DNA of 64,000 nucleotides from JAICXG01 sp036825615. Lineage in GTDB: Bacteria; Verrucomicrobiota; Verrucomicrobiia; Chthoniobacterales; UBA10450. Numbering within the stretch: the stretch's first letter is position 1; each line of letters starts with the position of its first letter. Below the pieces are notes generated by a model. The model made no database searches and was not told the DNA's origin. It saw nothing but the letters and a program-made list of their open reading frames with translations. The position numbers and the translations under genes are program-made. The stretch is taken from the NCBI GenBank assembly GCA_036825615.1, contig DAISXY010000005.1, forward strand, positions 1 to 64,000, read 5' to 3'. Shown here piece by piece: positions 1 to 8,700 of the stretch.

Positions 1-2
1 CC

Positions 3-1541
3 GAACAGCGGGAAGCCGAGCGTTTGCTCCGCCAGCAGGCCCGGCTGATCGATCTCGCCTCCGACGCGATCTCCGTCCGCAATCTCGACGGCACGATCCG
101 AATGTGGAACAAGGGCGCGGAGCGGCTCTATGGGTGGACCGCAGACGAGATCAGCGGCCAGAAAGCGCTCGATCTCATCTACACGGATGCGACACGCTAC
201 AAACAGGCTAACGAGGAGCTGCTCCGGACCGGTAGCTGGCGGGGCGAGCTTTCCCACGTCTGCAAAGATGGACACCGAATCACGGTGAACTCGCGTTGGA
301 CCCTGGTGCGCGACGAGCGCGGCGAACCCGAATCGGTCCTCGTGATTCACACCGACATCACCGAGCAGAAAAAGCTCGAGGCCCAGTTCCTCCGCTCCCA
401 GCGGCTGGAGAGCATCGGCACCCTCGCCGCCGGGGTTGCGCATGACCTGAACAACATCCTCTCCCCGATCCTGCTCGTCGCTCCGCTCCTCCGCGGCGAG
501 ATCAACGATGAGGAAGAGAAGGAAGCCTTCCTCTCGTTAGTCCAGGCCAGTGCCGAGCGCGGCGCTAATCTCGTGAAACAAATGCTCACCTTCGCCCGCG
601 GCGCCGATGGCGAGCGGGTGCTGGTGCAGCCGACCCATCTCGTCGAGGAGGTAGCGAAGATCGCCGGTCAGACTTTTCCCAAGTCGATCAAGATTCAAAC
701 CGAATGCCCGCCCGATATCTGGATGGTGGAAGGCGATCCGACCCAGCTCCAGCAGGTTCTGCTCAATCTCTGTGTGAACGCCCGCGACGCCATGCCCGAC
801 GGCGGGACCCTGCGCCTGAGCATCGAGAACTTCGAAGTCGACGAGCACTACGCGAGTATGACCGCCGACGCGCGGCCTGGCACTTATGTTGTCGTCCAGG
901 TTTCCGATGAAGGTCGCGGCATTCCCCGGCATGTCCTCGATAAGATTTTCGATCCTTTCTTCACCACCAAGGAAGTCGGACAGGGCACCGGCCTTGGGCT
1001 TTCGACCGTCCTCGGAATTGTGAAGAGCTATGGCGGTTTCGTCAGCGTCTCGAGCGAACCGGGCGAGACCCGCTTCCGCGTGTTTCTCCCTGCCAACACT
1101 TCAAGCCGGAGCGAAGGACCACTGAGCGACACCCTCTCGGTCCCGAACGGCCACGGCGAAAAGATCCTCGTCGTCGACGACGAACCGTGCATTCTCGAAG
1201 CGGCGAAGCGCGTCCTCGAGGGCTGGGGCTACAAACCGCTCCTGGCCGAGGATGGGGTCGCGGCGCTCGCGATTTATGCACGGCAGCCCGACGAAATCGA
1301 CCTTGTCCTGACCGACCTCGTCATGCCGCTGATGGATGGCCTGATGCTGATTCGCGCTCTGCGCAAACTCAATCCGGCGCAAAAGATCATCCTCTCCACC
1401 GGCCGGGACGAAGACCTGGAGTCGCCCGAGATTCGCTCGTTAGGTTTGGATGCCTGCCTGATGAAGCCGCATTCGCGCGAGAAGCTGCTCATCACCCTCG
1501 AGGAAACCCTCCACGCCGAGAAAGCCGTTGCCGTCGCCTGA
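3..1541 (+). CDS. Hybrid sensor histidine kinase (PAS-HisKA-HATPase-REC), 5' truncated by window edge
   Basis: The reading frame is open to the first base, so the gene starts outside the window. Counting from the TTG at 24, the visible protein has a PAS domain (about residues 5-115), a HisKA helix with the H-box motif AHDLNN (phospho-acceptor H140), and an HATPase domain with N box NARDAM (about 252), G boxes DEGRGIP and GTGLGL, and F box DPFFTT. A C-terminal receiver domain follows, with the acidic pair D385/D386, phospho-acceptor D431 and conserved K481. It should autophosphorylate and pass phosphate to its own receiver, which probably regulates the kinase or feeds a phosphorelay. The sequence before PAS (EQREAERLLRQQ) looks like a coiled-coil linker, so further sensor domains probably lie upstream. 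The ligand is unknown. Confidence 0.93.
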   Translation, partial: EQREAERLLRQQARLIDLASDAISVRNLDGTIRMWNKGAERLYGWTADEISGQKALDLIYTDATRYKQANEELLRTGSWRGELSHVCKDGHRITVNSRWTLVRDERGEPESVLVIHTDITEQKKLEAQFLRSQRLESIGTLAAGVAHDLNNILSPILLVAPLLRGEINDEEEKEAFLSLVQASAERGANLVKQMLTFARGADGERVLVQPTHLVEEVAKIAGQTFPKSIKIQTECPPDIWMVEGDPTQLQQVLLNLCVNARDAMPDGGTLRLSIENFEVDEHYASMTADARPGTYVVVQVSDEGRGIPRHVLDKIFDPFFTTKEVGQGTGLGLSTVLGIVKSYGGFVSVSSEPGETRFRVFLPANTSSRSEGPLSDTLSVPNGHGEKILVVDDEPCILEAAKRVLEGWGYKPLLAEDGVAALAIYARQPDEIDLVLTDLVMPLMDGLMLIRALRKLNPAQKIILSTGRDEDLESPEIRSLGLDACLMKPHSREKLLITLEETLHAEKAVAVA

Positions 1542-1618
1542 GCGGCCGGTCCTCTCTGGCGGGACGAGCGGGCGCTATTTTGATCGCCAAGCCTCCGGCT
1601 TCTGTTAAACGCCTGCTC

Positions 1619-1981
1619 ATGCCTACGACAGACAACTGCTGCACGATTGTCCCCTATTTCGAAGTGCCGCCGGACAAACTCGAGCAGTTCAAGTCGATCG
1701 CGGAACGTTGCGTCGAGCGCACGCGGAGCGAATCGGGATGCCTTTACTACGGCTTTAGCTTCAATGGCAACGTCGCGCATTGCCGCGAAGGTTATGCTGA
1801 TGGCGAGAGCGCGCTCGCTCATCTCGAGAACATCGCTCCGCTTCTGCAGGAAGCGCTCGCGATCGCAAAGCTCACCCGGCTCGAAGTGCACGGTCCGGCG
1901 GAAGAACTGGCGAAATTGCGCGAGCCGATGGCGCAACTAAAGCCGCAGTTTTTCGTTTTGGAATGCGGCTTCCGTCGTTAG
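1619..1981 (+). CDS. Antibiotic biosynthesis monooxygenase-like (ABM, dimeric alpha-beta barrel) protein
   Basis: This 120-residue protein has the layout of the ABM/dimeric ferredoxin-like barrel family: a strand with IVPYFEVPP, a helix with KLEQFKSIAERCVERTRSE, the typical SGCLYYGF turn, then a helix with a conserved EGYAD-type segment. Such proteins act as cofactor-free monooxygenases, haem-degrading enzymes or stress proteins, so the substrate cannot be deduced. The ATG at 1619 is the first start giving an ordinary N-terminus. The open frame extends much further upstream, but that part is antisense-like reading of the kinase gene. The gene ends in TAG within TCGTTAGTC, a variant of the dispersed motif described below. 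Confidence 0.8.
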   Translation: MPTTDNCCTIVPYFEVPPDKLEQFKSIAERCVERTRSESGCLYYGFSFNGNVAHCREGYADGESALAHLENIAPLLQEALAIAKLTRLEVHGPAEELAKLREPMAQLKPQFFVLECGFRR

Positions 1982-2042
1982 TCACAATCGCAGCCAGGCG
2001 CGCCGGTTGGCGACCGGCGGCTTTCGCGGATAACGTAGACCG

Positions 2043-2264
2043 ATGATCGAGCAACGGGACATCATCGTCTGGGTGGCCTCGGCGCTCCTCGCCGCCGGCA
2101 TCGGCTGGAGCCGCTACGCGAAACGCAAGGCGCGAATCGATCTCGCGCGCGAGTTGGCCGCGATGGACCCCGAGCGGCGCAAAAAGATGCTCAGCCGAAT
2201 GAATCCGCAGACCGCAATGGAGATCCGCCAGGAATTGCTCGAACGCTTCCGTATCATGACCTGA
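2043..2264 (+). CDS. Small single-pass membrane protein, unknown
   Basis: This 73-residue protein has one N-terminal hydrophobic segment (about residues 8-22, IVWVASALLAAGIGW) followed by a strongly basic, helical tail rich in Arg, Lys, Glu and Met. The positive charges right after the hydrophobic segment suggest a cytoplasmic tail. I do not recognise the family. The gene stands alone, 61 bases after the ABM-like gene on the same strand, and codon use is like that of its neighbours. Confidence 0.6.
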   Translation: MIEQRDIIVWVASALLAAGIGWSRYAKRKARIDLARELAAMDPERRKKMLSRMNPQTAMEIRQELLERFRIMT

Positions 2265-2731
2265 GCAGGCTCGGTTTGGAGCCGGCCCGCCCTCGGGCCG
2301 CTTCGCGGAAAGTAACAAACCCGTTACCAAAAGCTGGCTTGGCCAGGAGTGGCTTCCACCCGAGGTATTCAGCCACTCGCATTGCACGTCGAACGTTCAT
2401 GCCGCGTAGAATTGTCACATCGGATCGGTTTCTGGTTCTCGCCGACAATCTCGAGATTGTCGCGGTGAATGCTCGAGCGAGAGACGGCAGGCAGGTTCGC
2501 CCCTTTCGCCGCCGCCGGCGCCGCTCAGCGGCCGCACCGCCGGAGATGCAAAATCCGCCACCCGATCCGCTTTTTCGCGCCCGCCGGCTTGTCCTCGCCG
2601 CGGTGCGCTTGTGGGAACTGAGAAACGGTATTCACGAACCGACATAGCTCCATCCGGCGCGGCCAGGCCAGCGAGCCGGGCACAAAAGTCTTGCCAGCGG
2701 GCTGCTCGCAGTGGCATTCACTGCTCCCATG
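2265..2731. other. Gene-poor stretch with one intergenic repeat
   Basis: I find no convincing gene in this 467-base stretch. The short open frames have Arg/Pro-rich low-complexity translations typical of GC-rich non-coding DNA. It holds one copy of the GGAGCCGGCCCGCCC repeat at its left end. Confidence 0.5.
2275..2306 (+). repeat. Intergenic palindromic repeat, family R1 (GGAGCCGGCCCGCCC)
   Basis: Copy 1 of a family that starts TTTGGAGCCGGCCCGCC and contains the hairpin GGCCCG-CCCT-CGGGCC. Related copies are at 28231, 34711 (same strand), 29211, 49937 and a degenerate one at 34665 (opposite strand). All lie between genes. Confidence 0.75.
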
Positions 2732-3010
2732 ATGAAATCAACGACCTGGTGTGGATTGCTTGCCGCCGGCATCCTCGCCTTTGCGGGAGCGGCCCAGGCG
2801 GGTTCAACCAAAAGCTATCAAGTCACCGGCCCGGTCCTGGAAATGAATGACAACATGATTGTCGTGCAAAAAGGCAAAGAGCGCTGGGAGATCGCGCGCA
2901 CTGCCGACACGAAGGTCAACGGCGACGTCAAAGTCGGCACAAAGGTCACGATCATGTATACGATGACCGCGACCGAGATCGAGGCCAAGGGCGGCAAAGC
3001 CAAAAAATAA
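2732..3010 (+). CDS. Small secreted protein, unknown
   Basis: This 92-residue protein has a clear Sec signal peptide (MKSTTWCGLLAAGILAFAGA, cleavage likely after AQA). The short mature part is predicted to be mostly beta strand, like an OB-type or SH3-like barrel, with many Val/Thr/Lys and a Lys-rich end. Two adjacent ATGs (2729 and 2732) are possible starts; the second gives the standard signal peptide. It is probably periplasmic. I do not recognise a family. Confidence 0.7.
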   Translation: MKSTTWCGLLAAGILAFAGAAQAGSTKSYQVTGPVLEMNDNMIVVQKGKERWEIARTADTKVNGDVKVGTKVTIMYTMTATEIEAKGGKAKK

Positions 3011-3025
3011 CCCTTCGCAGGTGCT

Positions 3026-3604
3026 TTAGCTGATCTCATAAGCGATCGGCTTAAAGCGATAGTTATTTGATAGCTCTGCCGAGCAGGCGGTGAGACCCAC
3101 AACCAGGTCCATCTCGGCCCGGAGAGTTATTCGGTCACCGGCACGCGAGAGCGGCGGGAGCACCCGAAGTGTCCCGTCGCGCGCGATCGCGACATTCATG
3201 AAGATATTGAAGGTGGTCGGGATTGAATCGGGCGCGATTCCGTATTGCCGGAGTGCGCGGCTCAGGTTTTCGAAGCAGCTGGGATGATACTCGTGGTTGT
3301 TGTAGATGATCTGGAAGGTTTCCCGGCTACATGGGGTAAGGAGGAAGTCATGTCGCCCAACGTCGTCGGCAAGAATGCTGAACATTGGGCGGCTGCGATT
3401 GGAGTAAAGGACGTCCCCGGTCGTTAGGTAAATGGACTCCGCGTAATCCATTGTCCGCCCGGAAGAGAGCCATTCGCGGCGATCCTGAAGGGAAAAGGCA
3501 ATGAGATCGGCGACCTGTTCGCCGTCGAGATCGATCACGCAAAGTTGCTGGCCGGCTTTGAGCTCGAACGCGGTGCCGGTCTGTGGTTCAAGCCGGCCTT
3601 TCAC
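3026..3604 (-). CDS. DUF1989 (urea carboxylase-associated) family protein
   Basis: This 192-residue protein has the hallmarks of the DUF1989 family: an N-terminal cupin-like part (GQQLCVIDLDGEQVADLIAF), the segment YNNHEYHPSCFENL and the C-terminal signature ACSAELSNN. Family members are encoded next to urea/guanidine carboxylases and related amine-nitrogen genes, and are thought to bind a metal through conserved Cys/His/Glu; their reaction is not settled. Its start overlaps the stop of the upstream GntA-like gene by 4 bases, so the two are one transcription unit and probably work on the same substrate. No carboxylase or transporter gene is adjacent here. Confidence 0.85.
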   Translation of the reverse strand: MKGRLEPQTGTAFELKAGQQLCVIDLDGEQVADLIAFSLQDRREWLSSGRTMDYAESIYLTTGDVLYSNRSRPMFSILADDVGRHDFLLTPCSRETFQIIYNNHEYHPSCFENLSRALRQYGIAPDSIPTTFNIFMNVAIARDGTLRVLPPLSRAGDRITLRAEMDLVVGLTACSAELSNNYRFKPIAYEIS

Positions 3605-4284
3605 CCGTCGCTTTGCTCCGGGGTGAAAGGCGCCTGCCAGTCGTCACCTACGGCGCGCCCGGAATACTGCCGCGCCTCCGATTGCTCGCCAAAGTCACTC
3701 AGCATCGGATTGATGCTCCCCTCAAATTCTATCTCGCGCGCGCGAATGGTCTCCTGCATTCGCCCCCATTTCTCTTCCTGTCGCAGACGCTCGAATTGCT
3801 CATGTAGATTAAACACCAGTGTCGGCCAGGGAAATCGTCGCGCCTGCCGGGAGCTGTTGCCGTGCATCCCGATAAGGTAGAAGGCATGGCCGGCGAAGCT
3901 ATAGGAGAAATGTGGGTCGGCCGGATCCCTGGCCACGGCCGGGTCCCAGGTCGCGCCCTGGGCGGCGTCGATCCGGTTGAGTTTGCGTAACTGTCGCCAG
4001 AGTCGCGCCTCGAAATCGCGCTCATCCATTCCCAGCGGGCCGCGAAAGATCGCAATGAAGGTGACATAGTCGCGTTCCTTCAGGTCGGAAGCGAGGAAGC
4101 GCGACAGGTCGCGCGCCAGCAGTGCGGTCTCGCGGTCACCCCCAAGTTCCTCGTAGACGCCAATAAGAAGCGAGTCCGCGTTGAGCGCTGCCTTTGCTCC
4201 GAGGCAGGGAAACTCCGGCTTGGACAGCCATTTCCGAAATTCAGCCTCTGCCTTCAACTTGAATCGTGCCCTGCCCTGCTTCAT
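3601..4284 (-). CDS. YqcI/YcgG (GntA-like) haem-dependent N-hydroxylase family protein
   Basis: This 227-residue protein matches the YqcI/YcgG family: FPCLGAKAAL near the N-terminus, DPHFSYSFAGHAFYLIGMH in the centre, and the FNLHEQFERLR segment with a His two residues after Asn. The characterised member GntA is a haem enzyme that N-hydroxylates a guanidine group during guanitoxin synthesis. By family, this protein may oxidise a guanidine or amine nitrogen; the substrate is inference. It is first in a two-gene unit with the DUF1989 gene (4-base overlap). The other guanitoxin genes are absent, so I do not call a toxin pathway. Confidence 0.8.
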   Translation of the reverse strand: MKQGRARFKLKAEAEFRKWLSKPEFPCLGAKAALNADSLLIGVYEELGGDRETALLARDLSRFLASDLKERDYVTFIAIFRGPLGMDERDFEARLWRQLRKLNRIDAAQGATWDPAVARDPADPHFSYSFAGHAFYLIGMHGNSSRQARRFPWPTLVFNLHEQFERLRQEEKWGRMQETIRAREIEFEGSINPMLSDFGEQSEARQYSGRAVGDDWQAPFTPEQSDG

Positions 4285-4534
4285 GCCTTCCCTTTAATCT
4301 CAGAAACGCGCCGCGGCCGGCCTGCGGTTGCCTAACAACGAGCGGCGCTTCGCAAAGCGCGCGGGTTAGCGCGAGCGAATTTTGCCACCTGGCTGGAATC
4401 TGCGCCGCCGTTGCGCTTCCGCCGCGCCGTCCTAAGGTCAAAGGATCACAAGCCCGCTCGCACATTGCTGTTATCTGCTCCCTTTCCGTCGCGCTTCCTT
4501 TCAGGCCGCCGACAGCAGGCGGCTGGCAGACTAC

Positions 4535-5461
4535 TTGGTCACAGTTTCCACAACCGGATGCGAGATCGTCGTGGTCGATGGCTCTCCGGCGGGAGTCTTT
4601 CAGCGTCACGCCGAAATTTTCGCGCCCGTCGGGCATCATCTCGCGGTTGACCGCCGCTTCGGCTATCTCAATGACAAAGTGAATGGCATCCACACCGCGA
4701 TCGAGCGAACCAAGACGGAAAAGATTATCCTGGCCGATGACGACATTCGCTATGGGGCGACCGAGTTACTCGAAGTGGCGCGCTTACTTGAAGACTTTGA
4801 GGTTGTGCGTCCGCAAAATTACCTCACGCCTCTACCATGGTGGGCAAGAATGGAAGCGGCCCGGATGCTGGTTAACCGGGCCACGTTGCGCACGGCCGAT
4901 TACCCGGGCACCTGTGCCTTCCGTCGCACTACATTTGTCGCGGCCGGCCACTACGATGGGGATGTCCTTTTCGATAACGAAGAGATCATTCGCCATTTCG
5001 CCCGCCGCGGCGCGCGCATCGCCTGGGCAACTGATCTCTTCGTGGCGAGACGGCCGCCGACCTTCCGGAAATGGCTCGAGCAACGTCCCCGCCAGGCCTA
5101 TGAAGATTTTCCGCTCCGGGCCAAAACCGCACTCTTCTTTGTCTTGCTCCCGCTCCTGCTCCTGCTCCTGGTTCTCCGCCTGGAGCTCGGGCTGGTATTC
5201 CTTTTCTCGTTAGGCATCAGCGCCATTCTTCTGGCTCTTGCCGGGTGCCGGCGCGGGGCCGCGGCCAGCTATGTCCCGCTGCCTGTTTGTTTCTTTGCCC
5301 CGTTTTGGGTGCTGGAACGCAGTCTTAGCAGTTGGTGCGCCCTTTACTGGTTCCTCCGCCATGGGGGTTATCCTTTTGGTGACAACATCCTCGCCAAAGG
5401 CGTCGGCCGCGACTGGTTTGCCGGCGCCCGGGCCGCCGCGCAACAACAATCCCGCGGATGA
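4535..5461 (+). CDS. Glycosyltransferase family 2-like membrane protein; start uncertain
   Basis: The N-terminal part is a GT-A fold: EIVVVDGS strand, IILADDDIRYG carrying the DxD-type metal site, VRPQNY and FDNEE acceptor-side motifs. Two hydrophobic segments follow (about residues 200-245) and a short tail, so it is probably membrane-bound at the inner face and transfers a sugar to a lipid or polymer. Only the TTG at 4535 is available as start, yet the frame upstream to the stop at 4433 still looks homologous (LLPFRRASFQ, RRLADYLV). Either an unusual start (for example CTG at 4475) is used or the 5' end is damaged. The stop overlaps the next gene by 4 bases. Confidence 0.8.
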   Translation: MVTVSTTGCEIVVVDGSPAGVFQRHAEIFAPVGHHLAVDRRFGYLNDKVNGIHTAIERTKTEKIILADDDIRYGATELLEVARLLEDFEVVRPQNYLTPLPWWARMEAARMLVNRATLRTADYPGTCAFRRTTFVAAGHYDGDVLFDNEEIIRHFARRGARIAWATDLFVARRPPTFRKWLEQRPRQAYEDFPLRAKTALFFVLLPLLLLLLVLRLELGLVFLFSLGISAILLALAGCRRGAAASYVPLPVCFFAPFWVLERSLSSWCALYWFLRHGGYPFGDNILAKGVGRDWFAGARAAAQQQSRG

Positions 5462-6885
5462 AGGAAGAGCTTTCCTCGTTAGGCGACGTCCCGCCGGAAA
5501 TCTTCCGGCAGCAACTGCACGAATTAGCCGACTGGATCGCGGACTACCGGGAAACCCTGCGGGAGCGGCCGGTTGGACCTAACGAAAAGCCAGGCACAGT
5601 CCGGCACGCACTCCCCGCCGCGCCACCAGAAACCGGGGAGCCATTCGAAGCGATCATGCGCGACGTGCGCGAGGTAATTGTGCCCAATCTCCTCCACTGG
5701 GGTCACCCCCGTTTCCTGGCTTACTTCGGTTCCACCAGCACTGCCCCCGGTATCCTTGCCGAGATGATCTCCGCCGCCGTCAACGTCAACACCTTTACCT
5801 GGCGCACCTCCCCGGCCGCGACCGAGCTGGAAACGCTCGTGCTCGATTGGTTGCGCCAGTGGCTTGGGTTATCCGAGCAATTCAACGGCGTCGCCTATGA
5901 CACGGCCTCGATCGGCATCATGCACGCCCTCGCCGCCGCGCGCGAAGAAGCGGCAACTCAGGTGCGGGAGCTAGGCCTTGTTGGGCGCGCGGAGCTGCGG
6001 CCCTTTCGTGTTTATACTTCCGATCAATCCCACAGCTCGATCGAGAAAGCGGTCATCGCGCTCGGGTTGGGGGAAAAGAATGTCGTCCGGGTCGCTTCCG
6101 ATCGCGATTTCCGGCTCGACCTCGATGATCTCGAGCGGGCGATCGAGACTGATCGCGCGCAAGGTTTTCACCCGCTCGCAATCGTCGCTACTGTCGGCAC
6201 GACTTCGACCGGGAGCGTTGATCCGGTCGCGAAGATTGCCGCGATTGCGCGCCGGCATCACCTTTGGCTTCACATTGACGCAGCTTACGGCGGCGGGCTC
6301 GCCCTGCTCCCGGAACATCAATGGGTCGCTGAGGGCTGGAACGAAGCCGACTCGATGGTCGTTAACCCGCATAAGATGCTCTTTGTGCCATTTGATTTCA
6401 GTGCTTTGTTCGTTAGGCAGATCGAACGCCTCCGGCGCGTCTTTACCCTTGTCCCGGAATATCTCCGCGGTGACTCGATCGGCGCAGAGATCAACTACAT
6501 GGATTATGGCGTCCAGCTCGGCCGCCGTTTCCGCTCCATCAAGGCCTGGATGGTCTGGCGCACCTTTGGACGCGCAGGCATGGCGGCGCGCATCCGCGAG
6601 CATCTGCGTCTCGCATGCCTGCTCGCCGGGTGGATTGAGAAAGATCGGCGCTTCGAGCTGCTCGCGCCGGTTGTCATGGGCATCGTCTGTTTCGCTTTGC
6701 GCGGCCAACCTGACAAACAGGTGATTGAGCTGGTCGAGCGACTCAACGCCAGCGGTAAAACCTATCTCACTCTGACGAAGCTAAGCGATCGAAGCGCAAT
6801 TCGCCTCGGCTTGGGAAACATGCTTACTACGGAGGAGGACTTGCGTGCGGTCTGGGAATGCATTCGCGAGATGGCTTCTGCCTGA
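5458..6885 (+). CDS. Pyridoxal-dependent group II (aromatic-L-amino-acid type) decarboxylase
   Basis: This 475-residue enzyme of fold type I has the family order: HPRFLAYFGST near residue 80-90, the PLP-phosphate loop, SDQSHSSIEKA, the TVGTTSTGSVDP strand, HIDAAYGG with the Asp that binds the pyridine nitrogen, and the Schiff-base lysine K306 in NPHKML. It should decarboxylate an aromatic or related amino acid to its amine in the cytoplasm; the substrate cannot be chosen from sequence. The ATG overlaps the stop of the glycosyltransferase (ATGA), so the two are co-translated. Length and motifs are complete. Confidence 0.9.
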   Translation: MKEELSSLGDVPPEIFRQQLHELADWIADYRETLRERPVGPNEKPGTVRHALPAAPPETGEPFEAIMRDVREVIVPNLLHWGHPRFLAYFGSTSTAPGILAEMISAAVNVNTFTWRTSPAATELETLVLDWLRQWLGLSEQFNGVAYDTASIGIMHALAAAREEAATQVRELGLVGRAELRPFRVYTSDQSHSSIEKAVIALGLGEKNVVRVASDRDFRLDLDDLERAIETDRAQGFHPLAIVATVGTTSTGSVDPVAKIAAIARRHHLWLHIDAAYGGGLALLPEHQWVAEGWNEADSMVVNPHKMLFVPFDFSALFVRQIERLRRVFTLVPEYLRGDSIGAEINYMDYGVQLGRRFRSIKAWMVWRTFGRAGMAARIREHLRLACLLAGWIEKDRRFELLAPVVMGIVCFALRGQPDKQVIELVERLNASGKTYLTLTKLSDRSAIRLGLGNMLTTEEDLRAVWECIREMASA

Positions 6886-7021
6886 TCGCTCGAAAATTAC
6901 CTACACCGTTGTGTAATCGACAGTAGCCGCGACGGAAGCACCGGCAGGTTCTCGATTAGCTTAAGTAACAGATATGGCTGGCGCGCTTCGCGCTCGGGAG
7001 CCACGATGGTAAGATTTCCAT

Positions 7022-7726
7022 GTGAGCAGCTGGTGTTACCAGTTTTCCCGAAAAGCCGCGCGCGTGGTTTTTGCGCCGTTCGCTTCCCTCCGCATCTGGC
7101 GTGTCTCCGAGCTTCCCGAGCCCGCCGGTGGTGCGGTTATCGTCTCGAACCACATCTCCCATTTCGATCCGGTGCTTCTTTCCGTCGCCTTTACTCGCTC
7201 GATTGACTGGATGACTACGGAAGAGTTCTACGCCAACCGCTTCGGTGGCGCGTTCCTGCGCGCGCTCAATACCTTCCCGGTGGATCGTTCCCGCCCCGAC
7301 CAGCGCGCGCTTCGGCTCGGCGTTGAGCGGCTGCGCGCCGGAAGAATTGTCGGGATGTTTCCCGAAGGTGGCATTCGCGCCGGTGAAACTTCGATCCTGG
7401 GCGGCGCGGCACCGAAGAGTGGGGCCGCCGCACTCGCCCGACTCGCTCATGTCCCCATTATTCCGACGGTCATTTTCGGCAGTGATCGTTTGTATGCGAA
7501 GCGGAGCTGGCTCCCGGGTCCGCCGCGCATCCCGATCCGGATTGCAATCGGCGCAGCCTTCAATATTTCCAGGGAAATGACCGAATCCTCTAATGCCGTG
7601 TTGGCCGAAGCGCTGCGTCAGCTCGGCGCGGCCACGATCGCGCACTTCCATCTCGGCCCGGAAGATCTCCCTGCTACTCCGCAACATCGTAAAGGGCGCG
7701 ATCGTCAGCCTAACGATAGTAAGTGA
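7022..7726 (+). CDS. 1-acyl-sn-glycerol-3-phosphate acyltransferase family (PlsC-like)
   Basis: This 234-residue protein carries the acyltransferase motifs in order: catalytic NHISHFD (NHx4D, about residues 43-49) and substrate-binding FPEGGIR (variant of FPEGTR, about 115). Upstream is a hydrophobic segment that would hold it at the inner membrane. It probably transfers an acyl chain to lysophosphatidate or a similar glycerolipid. The start is GTG at 7022. Its stop overlaps the GTG start of the next gene by 4 bases, so the two form a unit. Confidence 0.88.
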   Translation: MSSWCYQFSRKAARVVFAPFASLRIWRVSELPEPAGGAVIVSNHISHFDPVLLSVAFTRSIDWMTTEEFYANRFGGAFLRALNTFPVDRSRPDQRALRLGVERLRAGRIVGMFPEGGIRAGETSILGGAAPKSGAAALARLAHVPIIPTVIFGSDRLYAKRSWLPGPPRIPIRIAIGAAFNISREMTESSNAVLAEALRQLGAATIAHFHLGPEDLPATPQHRKGRDRQPNDSK

Positions 7727-8700
7727 AGGAGTTACTTCATAAGGGCTTTGGCCTGGCGGTCGATCAACTGCTTTGCGGCTCACTTGCCTTGCTCCACCGG
7801 CGCCACCGCGGGAGAGTCTCGAGCCACGCGCTCGCAGAGACATATTTCGCCGCCTGCGAACGGCTCACCCGCGAAGCGTATTTCGCCGCGGGCGCAATCG
7901 AAGATCTGCGCCTCGAAAACGCCGAAACCATCAGTTGGCGCAGCCCCGGCGGATTGGATGGATTCTTTCCCCGGAACGAACGGGCGCGAGTGATACTTTT
8001 CCAGACCCGCGCGGAAGCACCTACGGTTATCATGCTACACGCGCTCATGTCGGCTTCCGCTGCGGGTTACCGTCGCTGGGCGCGGCGCTTCAATGACCTT
8101 GGTTGGAACGCCGCCTTTGTGCATCTGCCGTTTCATTACTCACGCCGGCCGCCCGGCCATCTTAATGGCGAGCTTTGCTGCACGGCCGACCTCATTCTCA
8201 CCGGCGACACCCTTCGCCAGGCCGTGATCGAGATTCGCCAACTTCTTTTCTGGTTGCGGGCGCAGGGCAGCCGCGAGTTCGGGCTCTTGGGAACAAGCTA
8301 CGGCGGATGGGTCGCGGCGCTCGTTGCCTCGCTCGAACCGGGGCTGCGTTTCGTTGCCCTGCTCGCGCCGCTGGTCAACATCGGTTACTGCCTTTACGAA
8401 GGGCCCACCAGCTGGTCAATCCGGCGTCAGCTTGCCCGGGCCGGGCTCGACCGGTCGATGATCGAGCGTCATAGCCATCTCTCTTCACCCACTTATGCGA
8501 AGCCAGCCGGCGCGGTCGCAGAACGCACCTTGATCATCGGCGGCCTTTTCGACCGGATCGTCAGGCTCTCCGATCTTCAAGGCTTGCATGAGTCATGGCC
8601 GGGGAGTGACTTTATCACCCTGCCGCAAGCCCACTTCGGTTACAGCATGATCCCGCGCGCGGTTGCGTGGTTGCGCGAACGTCGCCTGCTCGAGGAATAG
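7723..8700 (+). CDS. Alpha/beta hydrolase (ABHD18-like)
   Basis: This 325-residue alpha/beta hydrolase has the nucleophile elbow GTSYGG in the middle, an oxyanion-side strand PTVIMLHALMS, the acid strand TLIIGGLFDRIV and a C-terminal catalytic His in LPQAHFGY. The arrangement fits the ABHD18-type family, whose vertebrate member acts on lipids. The substrate here is unknown, but coupling to a PlsC-type acyltransferase suggests a lipid. GTG start, overlapping the upstream stop. Confidence 0.82.
   Translation: MKELLHKGFGLAVDQLLCGSLALLHRRHRGRVSSHALAETYFAACERLTREAYFAAGAIEDLRLENAETISWRSPGGLDGFFPRNERARVILFQTRAEAPTVIMLHALMSASAAGYRRWARRFNDLGWNAAFVHLPFHYSRRPPGHLNGELCCTADLILTGDTLRQAVIEIRQLLFWLRAQGSREFGLLGTSYGGWVAALVASLEPGLRFVALLAPLVNIGYCLYEGPTSWSIRRQLARAGLDRSMIERHSHLSSPTYAKPAGAVAERTLIIGGLFDRIVRLSDLQGLHESWPGSDFITLPQAHFGYSMIPRAVAWLRERRLLEE

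Noticed and set aside
3026..4284. Guanitoxin biosynthesis cluster
   Set aside because: Only a GntA-family member is present; the other guanitoxin genes are absent, so only a family-level call is justified.
5971..6724. Overlapping frames on both strands within the decarboxylase gene
   Set aside because: Only the decarboxylase frame contains family motifs; the others are shadow frames.
6956..7843. 295-codon minus-strand frame
   Set aside because: It is antisense to the acyltransferase gene, which carries the complete NHx4D and FPEG motifs.
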